64,000 bases of DNA from Xanthomonas sp. SI (GTDB lineage Bacteria > Pseudomonadota > Gammaproteobacteria > Xanthomonadales > Xanthomonadaceae): the NCBI RefSeq assembly GCF_014236855.1, contig NZ_CP051261.1, positions 496,001-560,000 on the forward strand, written 5' to 3'. The position numbers and the translations under genes are program-made. The notes under the pieces are model-generated. The model was not told the origin of the DNA. It did not search any database and saw only the letters and a program-made list of their open reading frames with translations. Below, piece by piece: positions 17,224 through 26,119 of the stretch (its first letter is position 1; each line of letters begins with the position of its first letter).

Positions 17224-19203
17224 ATGACGCGACGCGCTACACGGGCGGGCCTGAGTCTGCTCTCGATGACGGTGGCGCTGGGCCTCGCGCTGGCAGCCCC
17301 GGCCACGGCGCAACCGGTCACGCGGCCGGCGCTGTTTCCGAGTCCGGTGTCGATCCGGCTCGAGGCCGGCACCGTCGCGCTCGGCCGGAAGGTCGTGCTG
17401 GTCGCCGCGCCGGGCGCTGACCAGGCTTCGGTCGCGTTAGTCCGCCGCATTCTGGTGTCGGCGGGCGTCGAGCACATCGCCACCGCATCGCGCCTGCCGG
17501 CCACGTTCGAACAAACGTACATCGTCGTCGGCACCGGCGAGGCGGCGGTCGTCCGCGAGGCGCTGACGCGCAGCAAGGCCGTGCAGGAGACGCGCAAGGA
17601 GGGCTACACCCTCGCCAGCGTCGCTACCGGCAAGGGCAGCCTGATCACGCTTGCGGGCCACGACGCCGACGGCCTGTTCCATGCCGCGCAGACCTTGCGT
17701 CAGCTTGCCGAACGCCCGGCCATCCCGACGCTGGTCATCCAGGATTATCCGGCGATGGCCATCCGCGGCACGATCGAGGGATTCTACGGGGCGCCATGGT
17801 CGATGGCCGATCGCGCCAAGCACATCGATTTCCTCGCCCGCACCAAGGCCAACACCTACATCTACAGCCCGAAGGACGACCCCTATGCGCGCGACCGCTG
17901 GCGCGAGGCCTATCCGGCGGCCACGCTGAAGGCGCTGGGCCGCTTGGCGGCGACGGCCAGGCGCAACCATGTCGATTTCGTCTACGCGATCTCGCCGGGG
18001 CCGTCGGTCTGCTTCTCCGATCCTGCCGATGCCAAGGCGCTGCTCCGCAAGTTCGACGCGTTTCGCGCGCTGGGCGTGCGCAGCTTCTACGTCGCGCTCG
18101 ACGATATCGAATACACCAAGTGGAATTGCGAGCGCGACAAGACCGCCTTCGGCCCGTCGGGCGCGGAAGCGGCGGGCATCGCGCAGTCGCACCTGCTCAA
18201 CCTGGTGCAGGCGGACCTGGTCGCCCGGCACGCTGCGGCGTCGGAACTGATCATGGTGCCGACCGAGTATTACGACGCCAAGGAAAGCCCGTACAAGGCC
18301 GCGTTGCGCCAGCATCTGGATCCGAAGATCGTCGTGCAATGGACCGGCACCGACGTCGTGCCGCCGGCCATTTCCATCCCCGATGCGCGCGCGGCGACCA
18401 AGGCGTTCGGGCGCAGGACGCTGCTGTGGGACAACTACCCGGTCAACGACTACGAAACCTCGGCAGGCCGCTTGTTGCTGGCGCCGTACACGCGGCGCGA
18501 AGCCGGCCTGTCCGCCGAGTTGGCCGGCATCGTCGCGAACCCGATGAACCAGGAAGCGCCGAGCCGGGTCGCGGTGATGGGGCTGACCGCGTTCGCATGG
18601 AACGACAAGGACTACGACGCCGAGCGCACCTGGCATGCGGCGGCGCGCGAGCTGGCGGCGGGCGATGCGCGGGTGACCGCGGCGCTGCTCACCTTCTTCG
18701 ATACCCAGCACCTGGCGCCGACCTTCGGCAGCCAGCCGTGGCAGGAGCAGGCGCCGCGGCTGAAGGCCGTGCTCGACCGGGTTCGCGAAGCGCTTGCCGG
18801 TGGCGACGCCGACGCGCGCGGCCAGGCGCTCGCCGAACTTGCGCGCAGCGCGGACGAGATCGCGGCCGCGCCCGCCGTCATCCGCGCAGGGGTGGCCGAC
18901 CCCGGCTTCGCCGAACAGTCGCGCCCCTGGCTGGATGCGATGCAGGGTTGGGGGCGTGCGCTGCAGGCGACGGCAGCCGGGCTGCAGGCCGCCGACCGAG
19001 GCGACGCCGCGGCGTCGGGCTTGTTCGCCGATGCGAACCGGATCGCCGCCGAGGCCGCGGCGGTCCAGTCGATCCCCGGCGCGACGCGCTTCGGCGGGCC
19101 GGTCAAGATTGCCGATGGCGTGCTCGATCGCTTCGTGGCCGACGCCCCGACGCTGATCGCGCTGGAAGTACCCGCGGACTCCGCTTCGACGGCCGCGCGC
19201 TGA
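17224..19203 (+). CDS. GH84-family beta-N-acetylglucosaminidase
   Basis: A 659-aa exported glycoside hydrolase. Signal peptide to about residue 30 (ALAAPATAQ). An N-terminal GH20b-like domain (40-175) with GSLITLAGHDADGLFHAAQTL precedes the GH84 catalytic domain, which begins AIRGTIEGFYGAPW (179-192) and contains YIYSPKDDPYARDRW (212-226). The paired catalytic acids are Asp293-Asp294 in YVALDDIEY. GH84 enzymes remove terminal beta-GlcNAc by substrate-assisted catalysis, so a role in scavenging GlcNAc from host glycoproteins or chitin-derived material is likely. It stands alone between repeats and decayed DNA. Confidence 0.9.
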   Translation: MTRRATRAGLSLLSMTVALGLALAAPATAQPVTRPALFPSPVSIRLEAGTVALGRKVVLVAAPGADQASVALVRRILVSAGVEHIATASRLPATFEQTYIVVGTGEAAVVREALTRSKAVQETRKEGYTLASVATGKGSLITLAGHDADGLFHAAQTLRQLAERPAIPTLVIQDYPAMAIRGTIEGFYGAPWSMADRAKHIDFLARTKANTYIYSPKDDPYARDRWREAYPAATLKALGRLAATARRNHVDFVYAISPGPSVCFSDPADAKALLRKFDAFRALGVRSFYVALDDIEYTKWNCERDKTAFGPSGAEAAGIAQSHLLNLVQADLVARHAAASELIMVPTEYYDAKESPYKAALRQHLDPKIVVQWTGTDVVPPAISIPDARAATKAFGRRTLLWDNYPVNDYETSAGRLLLAPYTRREAGLSAELAGIVANPMNQEAPSRVAVMGLTAFAWNDKDYDAERTWHAAARELAAGDARVTAALLTFFDTQHLAPTFGSQPWQEQAPRLKAVLDRVREALAGGDADARGQALAELARSADEIAAAPAVIRAGVADPGFAEQSRPWLDAMQGWGRALQATAAGLQAADRGDAAASGLFADANRIAAEAAAVQSIPGATRFGGPVKIADGVLDRFVADAPTLIALEVPADSASTAAR

Positions 19204-19260
19204 CGGTTCGGCGCGCGCCTGCATGGCGCGCGCAGCCCTGCGTGGGCGATGCGGCCGTTT

Positions 19261-19397
19261 TCAGCGTTGCGTAAACGTCTTGTTGAACAGGCCTTCGGCT
19301 GCAGGATCGGCGCCCAGCAAGCGCCGACGCAAGTAGGCCGACCATGCCAGTCAGGCCACGCGTTGTCGTCGGCATGCGCGACCTCGACCAGACGTTT
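19261..19397 (-). pseudogene. Decayed C-terminal gene remnant
   Basis: On the minus strand, directly after the stop of the HExxH membrane protein and in its frame, the sequence reads RLVEVAHADDNAWPDW. A one-base shift then gives SAYLRRRLLGADPAAEGLFN and ends KTFTQR-stop at 19261. The two halves look like one protein tail of about 45 aa broken by a frameshift. The 'HADD.AWPDW' pattern recalls C-termini of small VOC/glyoxalase-like proteins, but this is a weak guess. Confidence 0.45.
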
Positions 19398-20129
19398 TCA
19401 AGCCGCGGTATAGCCGCGTCCAAGGGTCAGCCAGAAGGCGAGCACGGCTGGCGCGCCGATGAACATGACGGTCCGGCTGGATGGCGGAGGCAAGACACGG
19501 GACGGGCGCCGGGAGAACGCAACGAAGAGCAGGCCCAGCGGTGCGAGCAGGCTTTCTTGCGCCGCTTCCTTGAGAGCGGGCAACACCGCGCCTGGATAGA
19601 ACAACACGCTGATGCAAGCCACGCCGCCGGCCACGCAATATGCGGCGAGCAGTGGCATGCCGTTCGGCAGGCAGGGGGCGACGCTGCGCACGACGAGGCG
19701 GTAGAGCCACAGGCCGGCCAGTCCCATGCCCAGGCGCCATGCCCATGCTGGCCGCAGGACGAGATCGCGCACGACGAAGGCGAGGTCGCCGGTGTCGGTG
19801 ACCGCGGAGAAGATCAGGTAGCCCGCGCCCCACAGGCCGTTGAACGCGGCGACCAGCCCGAACGCGGTGCGCGCGGTGGCGTGCCGGCTGCGGTGTGCGG
19901 CGAGGGCGAATAGCGCGGCGACGCAGAGATTGCTCAGCGGCCCGGCGGCATCGACCAGCGGATGGCCCGGCTGGCAGTGGAAGTACACGGAGCTGAGCAC
20001 GCTGACGGTGCCGCCCGTGCCCAGGCAGGTCAGGCCGTGGCCGATCGCCTCGTGCGCGATGCACGCGGCGACGAAGGCCATCGCCGCCAACGCGCACAGG
20101 GTCCAGAGGCGGGAGAGCTCGGCAGGCAT
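19398..20129 (-). CDS. Polytopic membrane protein with HExxH motif (M50-like)
   Basis: A 243-aa integral membrane protein with about seven hydrophobic segments. In the first helix HEAIGH forms an HExxH zinc-binding motif. It is followed by VLSSVYFHCQPGHPLVDAAGPLSN, whose DAAGPLSN recalls the second motif region of site-2 (M50-type) proteases. This suggests an intramembrane or membrane-bound metalloprotease, or a degenerate relative. The start at 20129 (MPAELSRLW) drops an unlikely Arg-rich extension. Neighbours give no hint of its substrate. Confidence 0.65.
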   Translation of the reverse strand: MPAELSRLWTLCALAAMAFVAACIAHEAIGHGLTCLGTGGTVSVLSSVYFHCQPGHPLVDAAGPLSNLCVAALFALAAHRSRHATARTAFGLVAAFNGLWGAGYLIFSAVTDTGDLAFVVRDLVLRPAWAWRLGMGLAGLWLYRLVVRSVAPCLPNGMPLLAAYCVAGGVACISVLFYPGAVLPALKEAAQESLLAPLGLLFVAFSRRPSRVLPPPSSRTVMFIGAPAVLAFWLTLGRGYTAA

Positions 20130-20298
20130 GCGCGACGCTGCAAGGGAGCGGGCCGACAGTATGCCGGCGTCGCGGCTTGCCGGCCGTCCGCACGGCAATG
20201 CCGCGGCCGGCGGCGTGCGCCGCCGTTGCCGAGCGGCCACAACGCCCCCGGTCCGCGCGACGTGGCCGGCGCCAACTTCGTCGGCGCCGGCCCGGTGA

Positions 20299-21150
20299 TT
20301 AGCCGCCCAGCGCCTCGGCCACGAACGGCGGCAGCACCTGGGTGCCGGTGTGCAGGTGCGCGCTGTAGTAGCGGGTGGCGAACGGCTTGGCCGCCGCATC
20401 GGCTTCGCGGAAGTCGAAGCCGCCGGACTTGCGCGCCAAGGTCACGCTCCACCAGCCGGTCGGGTAGCACGGCTGCGGGAACGGCACGGTGTGGAAGCTG
20501 GCGAAGCCGGCCTTGCCCATCTCCGCGCGCATTTCCTTGATCAGGTCCAGCAGCGCCAGCGGCGATTCGGACTGCTGCACCAGAATGCCGTCGTCCTTCA
20601 GCGCCTTGAAGCAGCTGGCGTAGAACGCCTTGTTGAACAGGCCTTCGGCCGGGCCGACCGGGTCGGTGGAATCGACGATGACGATGTCCACGCTGCCGGC
20701 CGGGCAGTTGGCCATGTAGGCGATGCCGTCGTCGAACAGCAACTCGGCGCGCGGGTCGGCGTTGGACTCGCACAGTTCCGGGAAGTACTTCTCGGCCATG
20801 CGCGTGACCTGCTCGTCGATGTCGCACTGGGTGGCGCTCTCCACGCCCTGGTGCTTGAGCACTTCGCGCAGGGTGCCGCAGTCGCCGCCGCCGATGATCA
20901 CCACGCGCTTGGGCGCGGCGTGGGTGAACAGCGCCGGGTGGCTGATCATCTCGTGGTAGAAGAAGTTGTCGCGCGTGGTCAGCATCACCGCGCCGTCGAT
21001 CACCATCAGCTTGCCCCAATCGGTGGTGTCGTAGATCTCGATCTTCTGGAACGGCGACTGCACCTCGTCCAGCTTGCCGGTGATGCGATAGCCGATGGCC
21101 GAGCCGGTGGGCTGGAAGTGTTCGATGTACCAGTTGTCGTTTGCGCTCAT
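20299..21150 (-). CDS. speE: Spermidine synthase SpeE
   Basis: A 283-aa aminopropyltransferase that joins decarboxylated SAM and putrescine to spermidine. Features are VVIIGGGDCGTLREVLKH (SAM-like nucleotide loop, about 83-100), CDIDEQVTRMAEKYFPEL, the catalytic-acid region VDIVIVDSTDPVGPAEGLF and the QQSESP segment. The start at 21150 is MSANDNWYIEHFQP. It is divergent from speA, so the arginine-to-putrescine and putrescine-to-spermidine steps share one 304-bp intergenic region. Confidence 0.94.
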   Translation of the reverse strand: MSANDNWYIEHFQPTGSAIGYRITGKLDEVQSPFQKIEIYDTTDWGKLMVIDGAVMLTTRDNFFYHEMISHPALFTHAAPKRVVIIGGGDCGTLREVLKHQGVESATQCDIDEQVTRMAEKYFPELCESNADPRAELLFDDGIAYMANCPAGSVDIVIVDSTDPVGPAEGLFNKAFYASCFKALKDDGILVQQSESPLALLDLIKEMRAEMGKAGFASFHTVPFPQPCYPTGWWSVTLARKSGGFDFREADAAAKPFATRYYSAHLHTGTQVLPPFVAEALGG

Positions 21151-21454
21151 GCAGGGGATTCCTAGGAAAGCAAGAAAGAAGATGGACTCATCCTTCTCCC
21201 ACCGGGAGAAGGCGGCGCGAAGCGCCGGATGAGGGTGGGGCGTAGCCACGTGCAGTCAGACCACACGCTGCCAGACCCAAATCCTTCGCCGGATGCGGGT
21301 CCGGCGCAGCCTCGCGTCCCCGAACCACGCCACGCAGCGCCCGAACCCACCCCGCTCCACCGGGAGAGGAGCGTCAGGTCGGCGCGGATTGTAACGGAGC
21401 CCACGCGTAGCAGGCGTTACAATCCACGCCCCTTTTCCCCGCCGAGCCGCCACG
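21151..21454. other. Divergent speE-speA control region with repeat
   Basis: A 304-bp region holding both promoters. At 21188-21240 a different interspersed repeat occurs: CCTTCTCCCACCGGGAGAAG followed by GCGCCGGATGAGGGTGGGG. A second, more degenerate copy in inverted order is visible at about 21280-21375 (CGCCGGATGCGGGT ... CCACCGGGAGAGGAG). No ORF was recognised. Confidence 0.55.
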
Positions 21455-23344
21455 ATGAGCGATTGGTCCCTCGACCAAGCCCGCAAGACCTATTCGATCC
21501 CACATTGGGCCGATGGGTATTTCGACGTGGACGCGGCCGGGCGGGTGGTGGTGCGCCCGCAAGGCGCCGGCGGCGTGGCGATCGCGCTGCCCGAGGTGGT
21601 GGACGCGGCGCGCGCGGCCGGCGCCAAGCTGCCGATGCTGGTGCGCTTCCCGGACATCCTGGGCGAGCGCCTGGGCAAGCTGCAGTCGGCCTTCGCCCAG
21701 GCCCAGGCCGACTGGGACTACGCCGGCGGCTACACCGCGGTGTACCCGATCAAGGTCAACCAGCATCGCGGCGTGGCCGGCACCCTGGCCAGCCACCACG
21801 GCGAGGGCTTCGGCCTGGAAGCGGGCAGCAAGCCGGAACTGATGGCGGTGCTGGCGCTGTCGCGGCCGGGCGGGCTGATCGTCTGCAACGGCTACAAGGA
21901 CCGCGAATACATCCGCCTGGCGCTGATCGGGCGCAAGCTCGGCTTGCAGACCTTCATCGTCATCGAGAAGCCGTCGGAGCTGAAGCTGGTGCTGGAGGAA
22001 GCGCGTGCGCTGGACGTCAAGCCGGGCCTGGGCGTGCGCATGCGCCTGGCCTCGCTGGGCGCGGGGAAGTGGCAGAACAGCGGCGGCGACAAGGCCAAGT
22101 TCGGGCTGTCGCCGCGGCAGGTGCTGGACCTGTGGAAGGCGCTGCGCGACACCGAGTACGCCGACTCGCTGAACCTGCTGCACTTCCACATGGGCTCGCA
22201 GATCTCCAACGTGCGCGACATCGCCAACGGCATGCGCGAGGCCACCCGCTATTTCGTCGAGCTGTCCAAGCTGGGCGCCAAGATCAGCCACGTCGACGTC
22301 GGCGGCGGCCTGGGCATCGATTACGAAGGCACCCGTTCGCGCAGCTACTGCTCGATCAACTACGGCCTGCATTCCTACGCCAGCAACATCGTGCAGCCGC
22401 TGGCCAATGCCTGCGAAGAACACGGCCTGCCGCCGCCGCGCATCGTCACCGAGTGCGGCCGCGCGATGACCGCGCACCACGCGGTGCTGATCGCCAACGT
22501 TTCGGAAGTGGAGCAGGCACCGGAAGGGCGCGTGCCCGACGCGCACGCCGACGAGCCGGCGGCGATCCGCCACCTGCGCGAGATCCACGACGAACTGGAC
22601 GTGCGCCCGGCGGTGGAGCTGTTCCAGGAAGCGCAGCATTTCCATGCCGAAGGCCTGTCCAGCTACGCGCTGGGCCAGATCGACCTGCCGCAGCGCGCGC
22701 GCATCGACGACCTGTTCTACGCCATCGCGCACGGCGTGCGCGCGCGCCTGAGCCATGAGGAAAAGAGCCACCGCCCGGTGCTGGACGAGCTCAACGAGCG
22801 GCTGGTGGACAAGTATTTCGTCAACTTCAGCGTGTTCGAGTCGATCCCCGACGTGTGGGCGATCGACCAGGTGTTCCCGATCGTGCCGATCGAACGCCTG
22901 AACGAAGCGCCGGCGCGGCGCGGGGTGATCTGCGACATGACCTGCGACTCCGACGGCATGGTCAAGACCTACGTCGAGAACGAGAGCCTGGACAGCTCGC
23001 TGCCCCTGCACGAACTGCGCCCGGGCGAGAGCTACCGGCTCGGCTTCTTCCTGGTCGGCGCCTACCAGGAGATCCTCGGCGACATCCACAACCTGTTCGG
23101 CGACACCGATGCGATCGAGGTCAGCGCCGATGGCGACGGCTACCGCATCGCCCAGCAGCGCCGCGGCGACACCACCGACGTGATGCTGGATTACGTGGGC
23201 TATGCACTGGCCGACCTGCGCGCGGCCTACGCCGAGCGCGTGGCTGCCGCGCAGCTGCCGGCCGAGCAGGCGCAGGCCTTGTCGGCGGCGCTGGAAGCGG
23301 GACTGACCGGTTACACCTACCTGTCGGACGAACCGCTGGGCTGA
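21455..23344 (+). CDS. speA: Biosynthetic arginine decarboxylase SpeA
   Basis: A 629-aa fold-III PLP enzyme that converts arginine to agmatine, the first step of the agmatine route to putrescine. The PLP lysine is Lys100 in YPIKVNQHRGV. Other conserved parts are GLEAGSKPEL, LHFHMGSQISN, DVGGGLGIDYEG and TECGRAMTAHH, and the C-terminal CDMTCDSDGM region supplies the second active-site element. Length is near the E. coli enzyme (658 aa). No agmatinase or agmatine deiminase gene is in the window. Confidence 0.95.
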   Translation: MSDWSLDQARKTYSIPHWADGYFDVDAAGRVVVRPQGAGGVAIALPEVVDAARAAGAKLPMLVRFPDILGERLGKLQSAFAQAQADWDYAGGYTAVYPIKVNQHRGVAGTLASHHGEGFGLEAGSKPELMAVLALSRPGGLIVCNGYKDREYIRLALIGRKLGLQTFIVIEKPSELKLVLEEARALDVKPGLGVRMRLASLGAGKWQNSGGDKAKFGLSPRQVLDLWKALRDTEYADSLNLLHFHMGSQISNVRDIANGMREATRYFVELSKLGAKISHVDVGGGLGIDYEGTRSRSYCSINYGLHSYASNIVQPLANACEEHGLPPPRIVTECGRAMTAHHAVLIANVSEVEQAPEGRVPDAHADEPAAIRHLREIHDELDVRPAVELFQEAQHFHAEGLSSYALGQIDLPQRARIDDLFYAIAHGVRARLSHEEKSHRPVLDELNERLVDKYFVNFSVFESIPDVWAIDQVFPIVPIERLNEAPARRGVICDMTCDSDGMVKTYVENESLDSSLPLHELRPGESYRLGFFLVGAYQEILGDIHNLFGDTDAIEVSADGDGYRIAQQRRGDTTDVMLDYVGYALADLRAAYAERVAAAQLPAEQAQALSAALEAGLTGYTYLSDEPLG

Positions 23345-23579
23345 GTGCTAGCATGCGCTCCCTCGCCAGTGGGCGAGGAGCGCGCGCCCCGGTTGGTGTC
23401 GCGCGGCGTTGTCGAACGCATGCAGGAAGGGATCGAACGCGACCTGTGCTCCAGCGCATCCCGTGCAGACGCCACGCGCCTTTTTTCATCGCGGCACCTC
23501 TCGCGTTCGCCACGGCAGATGGACGCGCGCTGGCACCGGCCCATAAGCTGAGCGCCCCTGCCACCACTCTCCCGACGCG

Positions 23580-24698
23580 ATGCGCTACCCCGGACTGGAT
23601 TTGCTGCGCGCGCTGGCGATCGTGTGGGTGATGCTGTTCCACTCGTTCGTGGTCGGCGGCCTCGGGCCGGACTGGGCCTGGCTGTCGCGCTATGGCTGGA
23701 TGGGCGTGGACCTGTTCTTCGTGCTCAGCGGCTTGCTGATCGGCGGCCAGGTGCTGGCGCCGTTGGCGCGCGGCGAACCGCTGCGTTATGGCGATTTCTA
23801 CCTGCGCCGCGCGTTCCGCATCCTGCCGGCCTTCATCGTGGTGCTGGCGCTGTACCTGGCCTGGCCCGGTTTCCGCGAAGCGCCAGGCATCGCGCCGTGG
23901 TGGATGTTCGCCAGCTTCACCTTGAACCTGGGCATCGACTACGCCAGCCAGCAGGCGTTCTCGCATGCCTGGTCGCTGTGCGTGGAGGAGCATTTCTATC
24001 TGGTGTTCCCGCTGCTGGCGGCGCTGTCGCTGCGGCGGCCGTCGGCGCCGCGTTTCGTTGCGGTGTGCGCTGCGGTGGTACTGGCCGGCATCGCGTTGCG
24101 CACGGCGACCTGGCTGCACGACAGCGCGCTCGAGCGCATCGGCGACGGGCTGCAACGCAACTGGTTCATCGAGGACATCTACTACCCGACCTGGAACCGG
24201 CTCGACGGCTTGCTGGCCGGCGTGGTGCTGGCCGCGATCAAGGTGTTCCGGCCGCAGCGCTGGCAGTGGCTGCAGGCGCGCGCCAACGCACTGCTGCTGG
24301 CCGGGTTGGCGGTGTGCGCGCTGGCGATGTGGCTGTTCCGCGAACGGACTGGCCTGCTCGGCAACGCGATCGGCTGGCCGGTGTTGTCGCTGGGACTGGC
24401 GCTGCTGGCGATCGCCGGCGCCTCCACGCGCAGTTGGATCGGCCGGCGCGCGTTGCCTGGGGCGGGGTGGTTGGCGGCGGTCTCCTACAGCCTGTATCTG
24501 TCGCACAAGGCCGTGTTCCATCTCACCCAGAGCTGGTTCGGCGCCGCGCTCGACGGACGCGGTCCGCTCGCGTTCGCGATCTATGCGGCGATGGCGTTGC
24601 TGGTCGCCGCGCTGCTGCACTACGCGGTGGAACGGCCGTTCCTGCGCCTGCGCGAACGCCTGCGGCGCCCGCCCGCCGAAGTGCCGATGGCCGCCTAG
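23580..24698 (+). CDS. Acyltransferase 3 family membrane protein
   Basis: A 372-aa polytopic inner-membrane O-acyltransferase of the OafA/YrhL type, with about ten helices. The N-terminus MRYPGLDLLRALAIVWVMLF carries the expected RALAI, with histidine in the next HSFVVGG; GVDLFFVLSGLLIGG and FYLRRAFRILPAF follow. Such proteins transfer acetyl or other acyl groups to surface glycans or lipids. The substrate is not evident and no glycan cluster adjoins. The 235-bp region before it carries a small hairpin (CCTCGCC...GGGCGAGG near 23362) but no T-run. Confidence 0.85.
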   Translation: MRYPGLDLLRALAIVWVMLFHSFVVGGLGPDWAWLSRYGWMGVDLFFVLSGLLIGGQVLAPLARGEPLRYGDFYLRRAFRILPAFIVVLALYLAWPGFREAPGIAPWWMFASFTLNLGIDYASQQAFSHAWSLCVEEHFYLVFPLLAALSLRRPSAPRFVAVCAAVVLAGIALRTATWLHDSALERIGDGLQRNWFIEDIYYPTWNRLDGLLAGVVLAAIKVFRPQRWQWLQARANALLLAGLAVCALAMWLFRERTGLLGNAIGWPVLSLGLALLAIAGASTRSWIGRRALPGAGWLAAVSYSLYLSHKAVFHLTQSWFGAALDGRGPLAFAIYAAMALLVAALLHYAVERPFLRLRERLRRPPAEVPMAA

Positions 24699-24762
24699 GC
24701 CGGCATTGCCGGAGCGCATTGGCGCGGCGAGCCGGTCGTGCGCGGTGCTGCACGTGGCCGCC

Positions 24763-25671
24763 TCACTCCGGATCGGCGTATGCCAAGCGTGCCTCGTGCA
24801 GGCGCTGCTGCAGGATCTCCGCCAGGCGCGCCACTGCCGGCGCCGGTTCCGCGTCGGCACGATGCAGGTTCAAGCCCAGCGCCGGCAGCGTCGGCAGGCC
24901 GCCGACCCCTGGCGGCAGCAGCGCCAGCGCGTCGGGCAGGCCGGCCGGCGTGCGCAGGGTCAGGCCCAGGCCGGCGCGGACCGCGGCCCAGACGCCGCCC
25001 AGGCTGGCGCTGGTGAAGGCGATGCGCCATGGGATGCCGGCACGGTCCAGCGCTGTGGTCGCCGCAGTGCGCAGCAGGCAGGGCGCTTCCAGCATCACCA
25101 GTGGCAATGGCGTATCGCTGCTCCAGCCGCTCGGGTCCGGAAGCGGCCCCTGGGCTGCGGCGATCCAGCGCATCGGCCAGGCCGCCTGCGGTGCGCGATG
25201 CGCCGTCGCGGTCCCGGCGTCCCAGACCAGCGCCAGGTCCAACTGGCCCGCTTCGACCCGCGCCAGCAGTTCCTGATGGCGCGCGATGCGCGCTTCGATG
25301 CGCACCTTGGGATGGGCGCGGGCGAAGCGGCCCAGCACGTCGGGCAGCATGTGCTCGCCGAAATCCTCCTGCAGTCCAAGCCGTACCCAGCCCTGCAGGG
25401 TGGGCCCGTGCAGCGCACCGGCGGCCTCGTCGTTGAGGTCCAGCAGGCGCCTTGCGTAAGCCAGCAACACCTCGCCCGCGTCGGTCAGCGCCAGTCCGCG
25501 GCCACTGCGGCGCAGCAGCGCGTGGCCGGCCTGCGCTTCCAGCTTCTTCAGCTGCGCGCTGATCGCCGACGTGGAACGCCCGTGCCGGTCCGCCGCCTTG
25601 GCGAAGCTGCCCAGTTCGACGCCGGCGACGAAGCTGCGCAGCGCATCCAGATCGAAGGTGACACGACGCAT
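24763..25671 (-). CDS. LysR-family transcriptional regulator
   Basis: A 302-aa LysR-type regulator. The N-terminal winged helix-turn-helix (5-64: LDALRSFVAGVELGSFAKAA then STSAISAQLKKLE) is followed by the effector-binding domain. It is divergent from the CMD-tautomerase-DUF4865 operon with 105 bp between starts, the standard layout for a LysR protein controlling the adjacent operon. The A/T-rich spacer (TTTATCGAAGATTTGATACT) contains a likely T-N11-A-type site. The ligand is unknown. Confidence 0.9.
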   Translation of the reverse strand: MRRVTFDLDALRSFVAGVELGSFAKAADRHGRSTSAISAQLKKLEAQAGHALLRRSGRGLALTDAGEVLLAYARRLLDLNDEAAGALHGPTLQGWVRLGLQEDFGEHMLPDVLGRFARAHPKVRIEARIARHQELLARVEAGQLDLALVWDAGTATAHRAPQAAWPMRWIAAAQGPLPDPSGWSSDTPLPLVMLEAPCLLRTAATTALDRAGIPWRIAFTSASLGGVWAAVRAGLGLTLRTPAGLPDALALLPPGVGGLPTLPALGLNLHRADAEPAPAVARLAEILQQRLHEARLAYADPE

Positions 25672-25776
25672 GCTATCGATCCTGTTTTATCGAAGATTTG
25701 ATACTGAATTTCCCGATTTTCAGGAACATATTCGGTGGCTAGGCTGTGCGCAGTCAATCTCCAGCGCGAGCCGCCA

Positions 25777-26100
25777 ATGTCCGACCTGTCCCAGCCTGCT
25801 GCATCCTTGTTCGGCGATATCGCTCCGAAATTCGCGCAACTGACCGAAGAAGTGCTGTTTGCCGACCTGTGGCAGCGCCCGGCGCTGTCGCCGCGCGAGC
25901 GCAGCCTGGTCACGGTGGCGGCGCTGGTCGCGCTGTACCGGCCGCAGCAACTGCCGTTCCACCTGAGCCGCGCGCTGGACAACGGCCTGGGCCGCGACGA
26001 ACTGGCCGAAGCGATCACCCATCTGGCGTTCTACGCCGGCTGGCCATGTGCCGCCTCGGCGCTGCCGCTGCTGCGCGACGCCACCGCGTCGGCCGCCTGA
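25777..26100 (+). CDS. Carboxymuconolactone decarboxylase family protein
   Basis: A 107-aa helical protein of the CMD/AhpD-like fold: WQRPALSPRERSLVTVAALV at the start and PFHLSRALDNGLGRDELAEA in the middle, with THLAFYAGWPCAASALPLL at the end. The CxxC of the AhpD redox subgroup is absent, so it resembles the gamma-CMD subgroup rather than the peroxidase partners. It is the first gene of a three-gene operon with a tautomerase and DUF4865, opposite a LysR gene. Confidence 0.85.
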   Translation: MSDLSQPAASLFGDIAPKFAQLTEEVLFADLWQRPALSPRERSLVTVAALVALYRPQQLPFHLSRALDNGLGRDELAEAITHLAFYAGWPCAASALPLLRDATASAA

Positions 26101-26119
26101 TTTCCCAAGGAGACATCCC

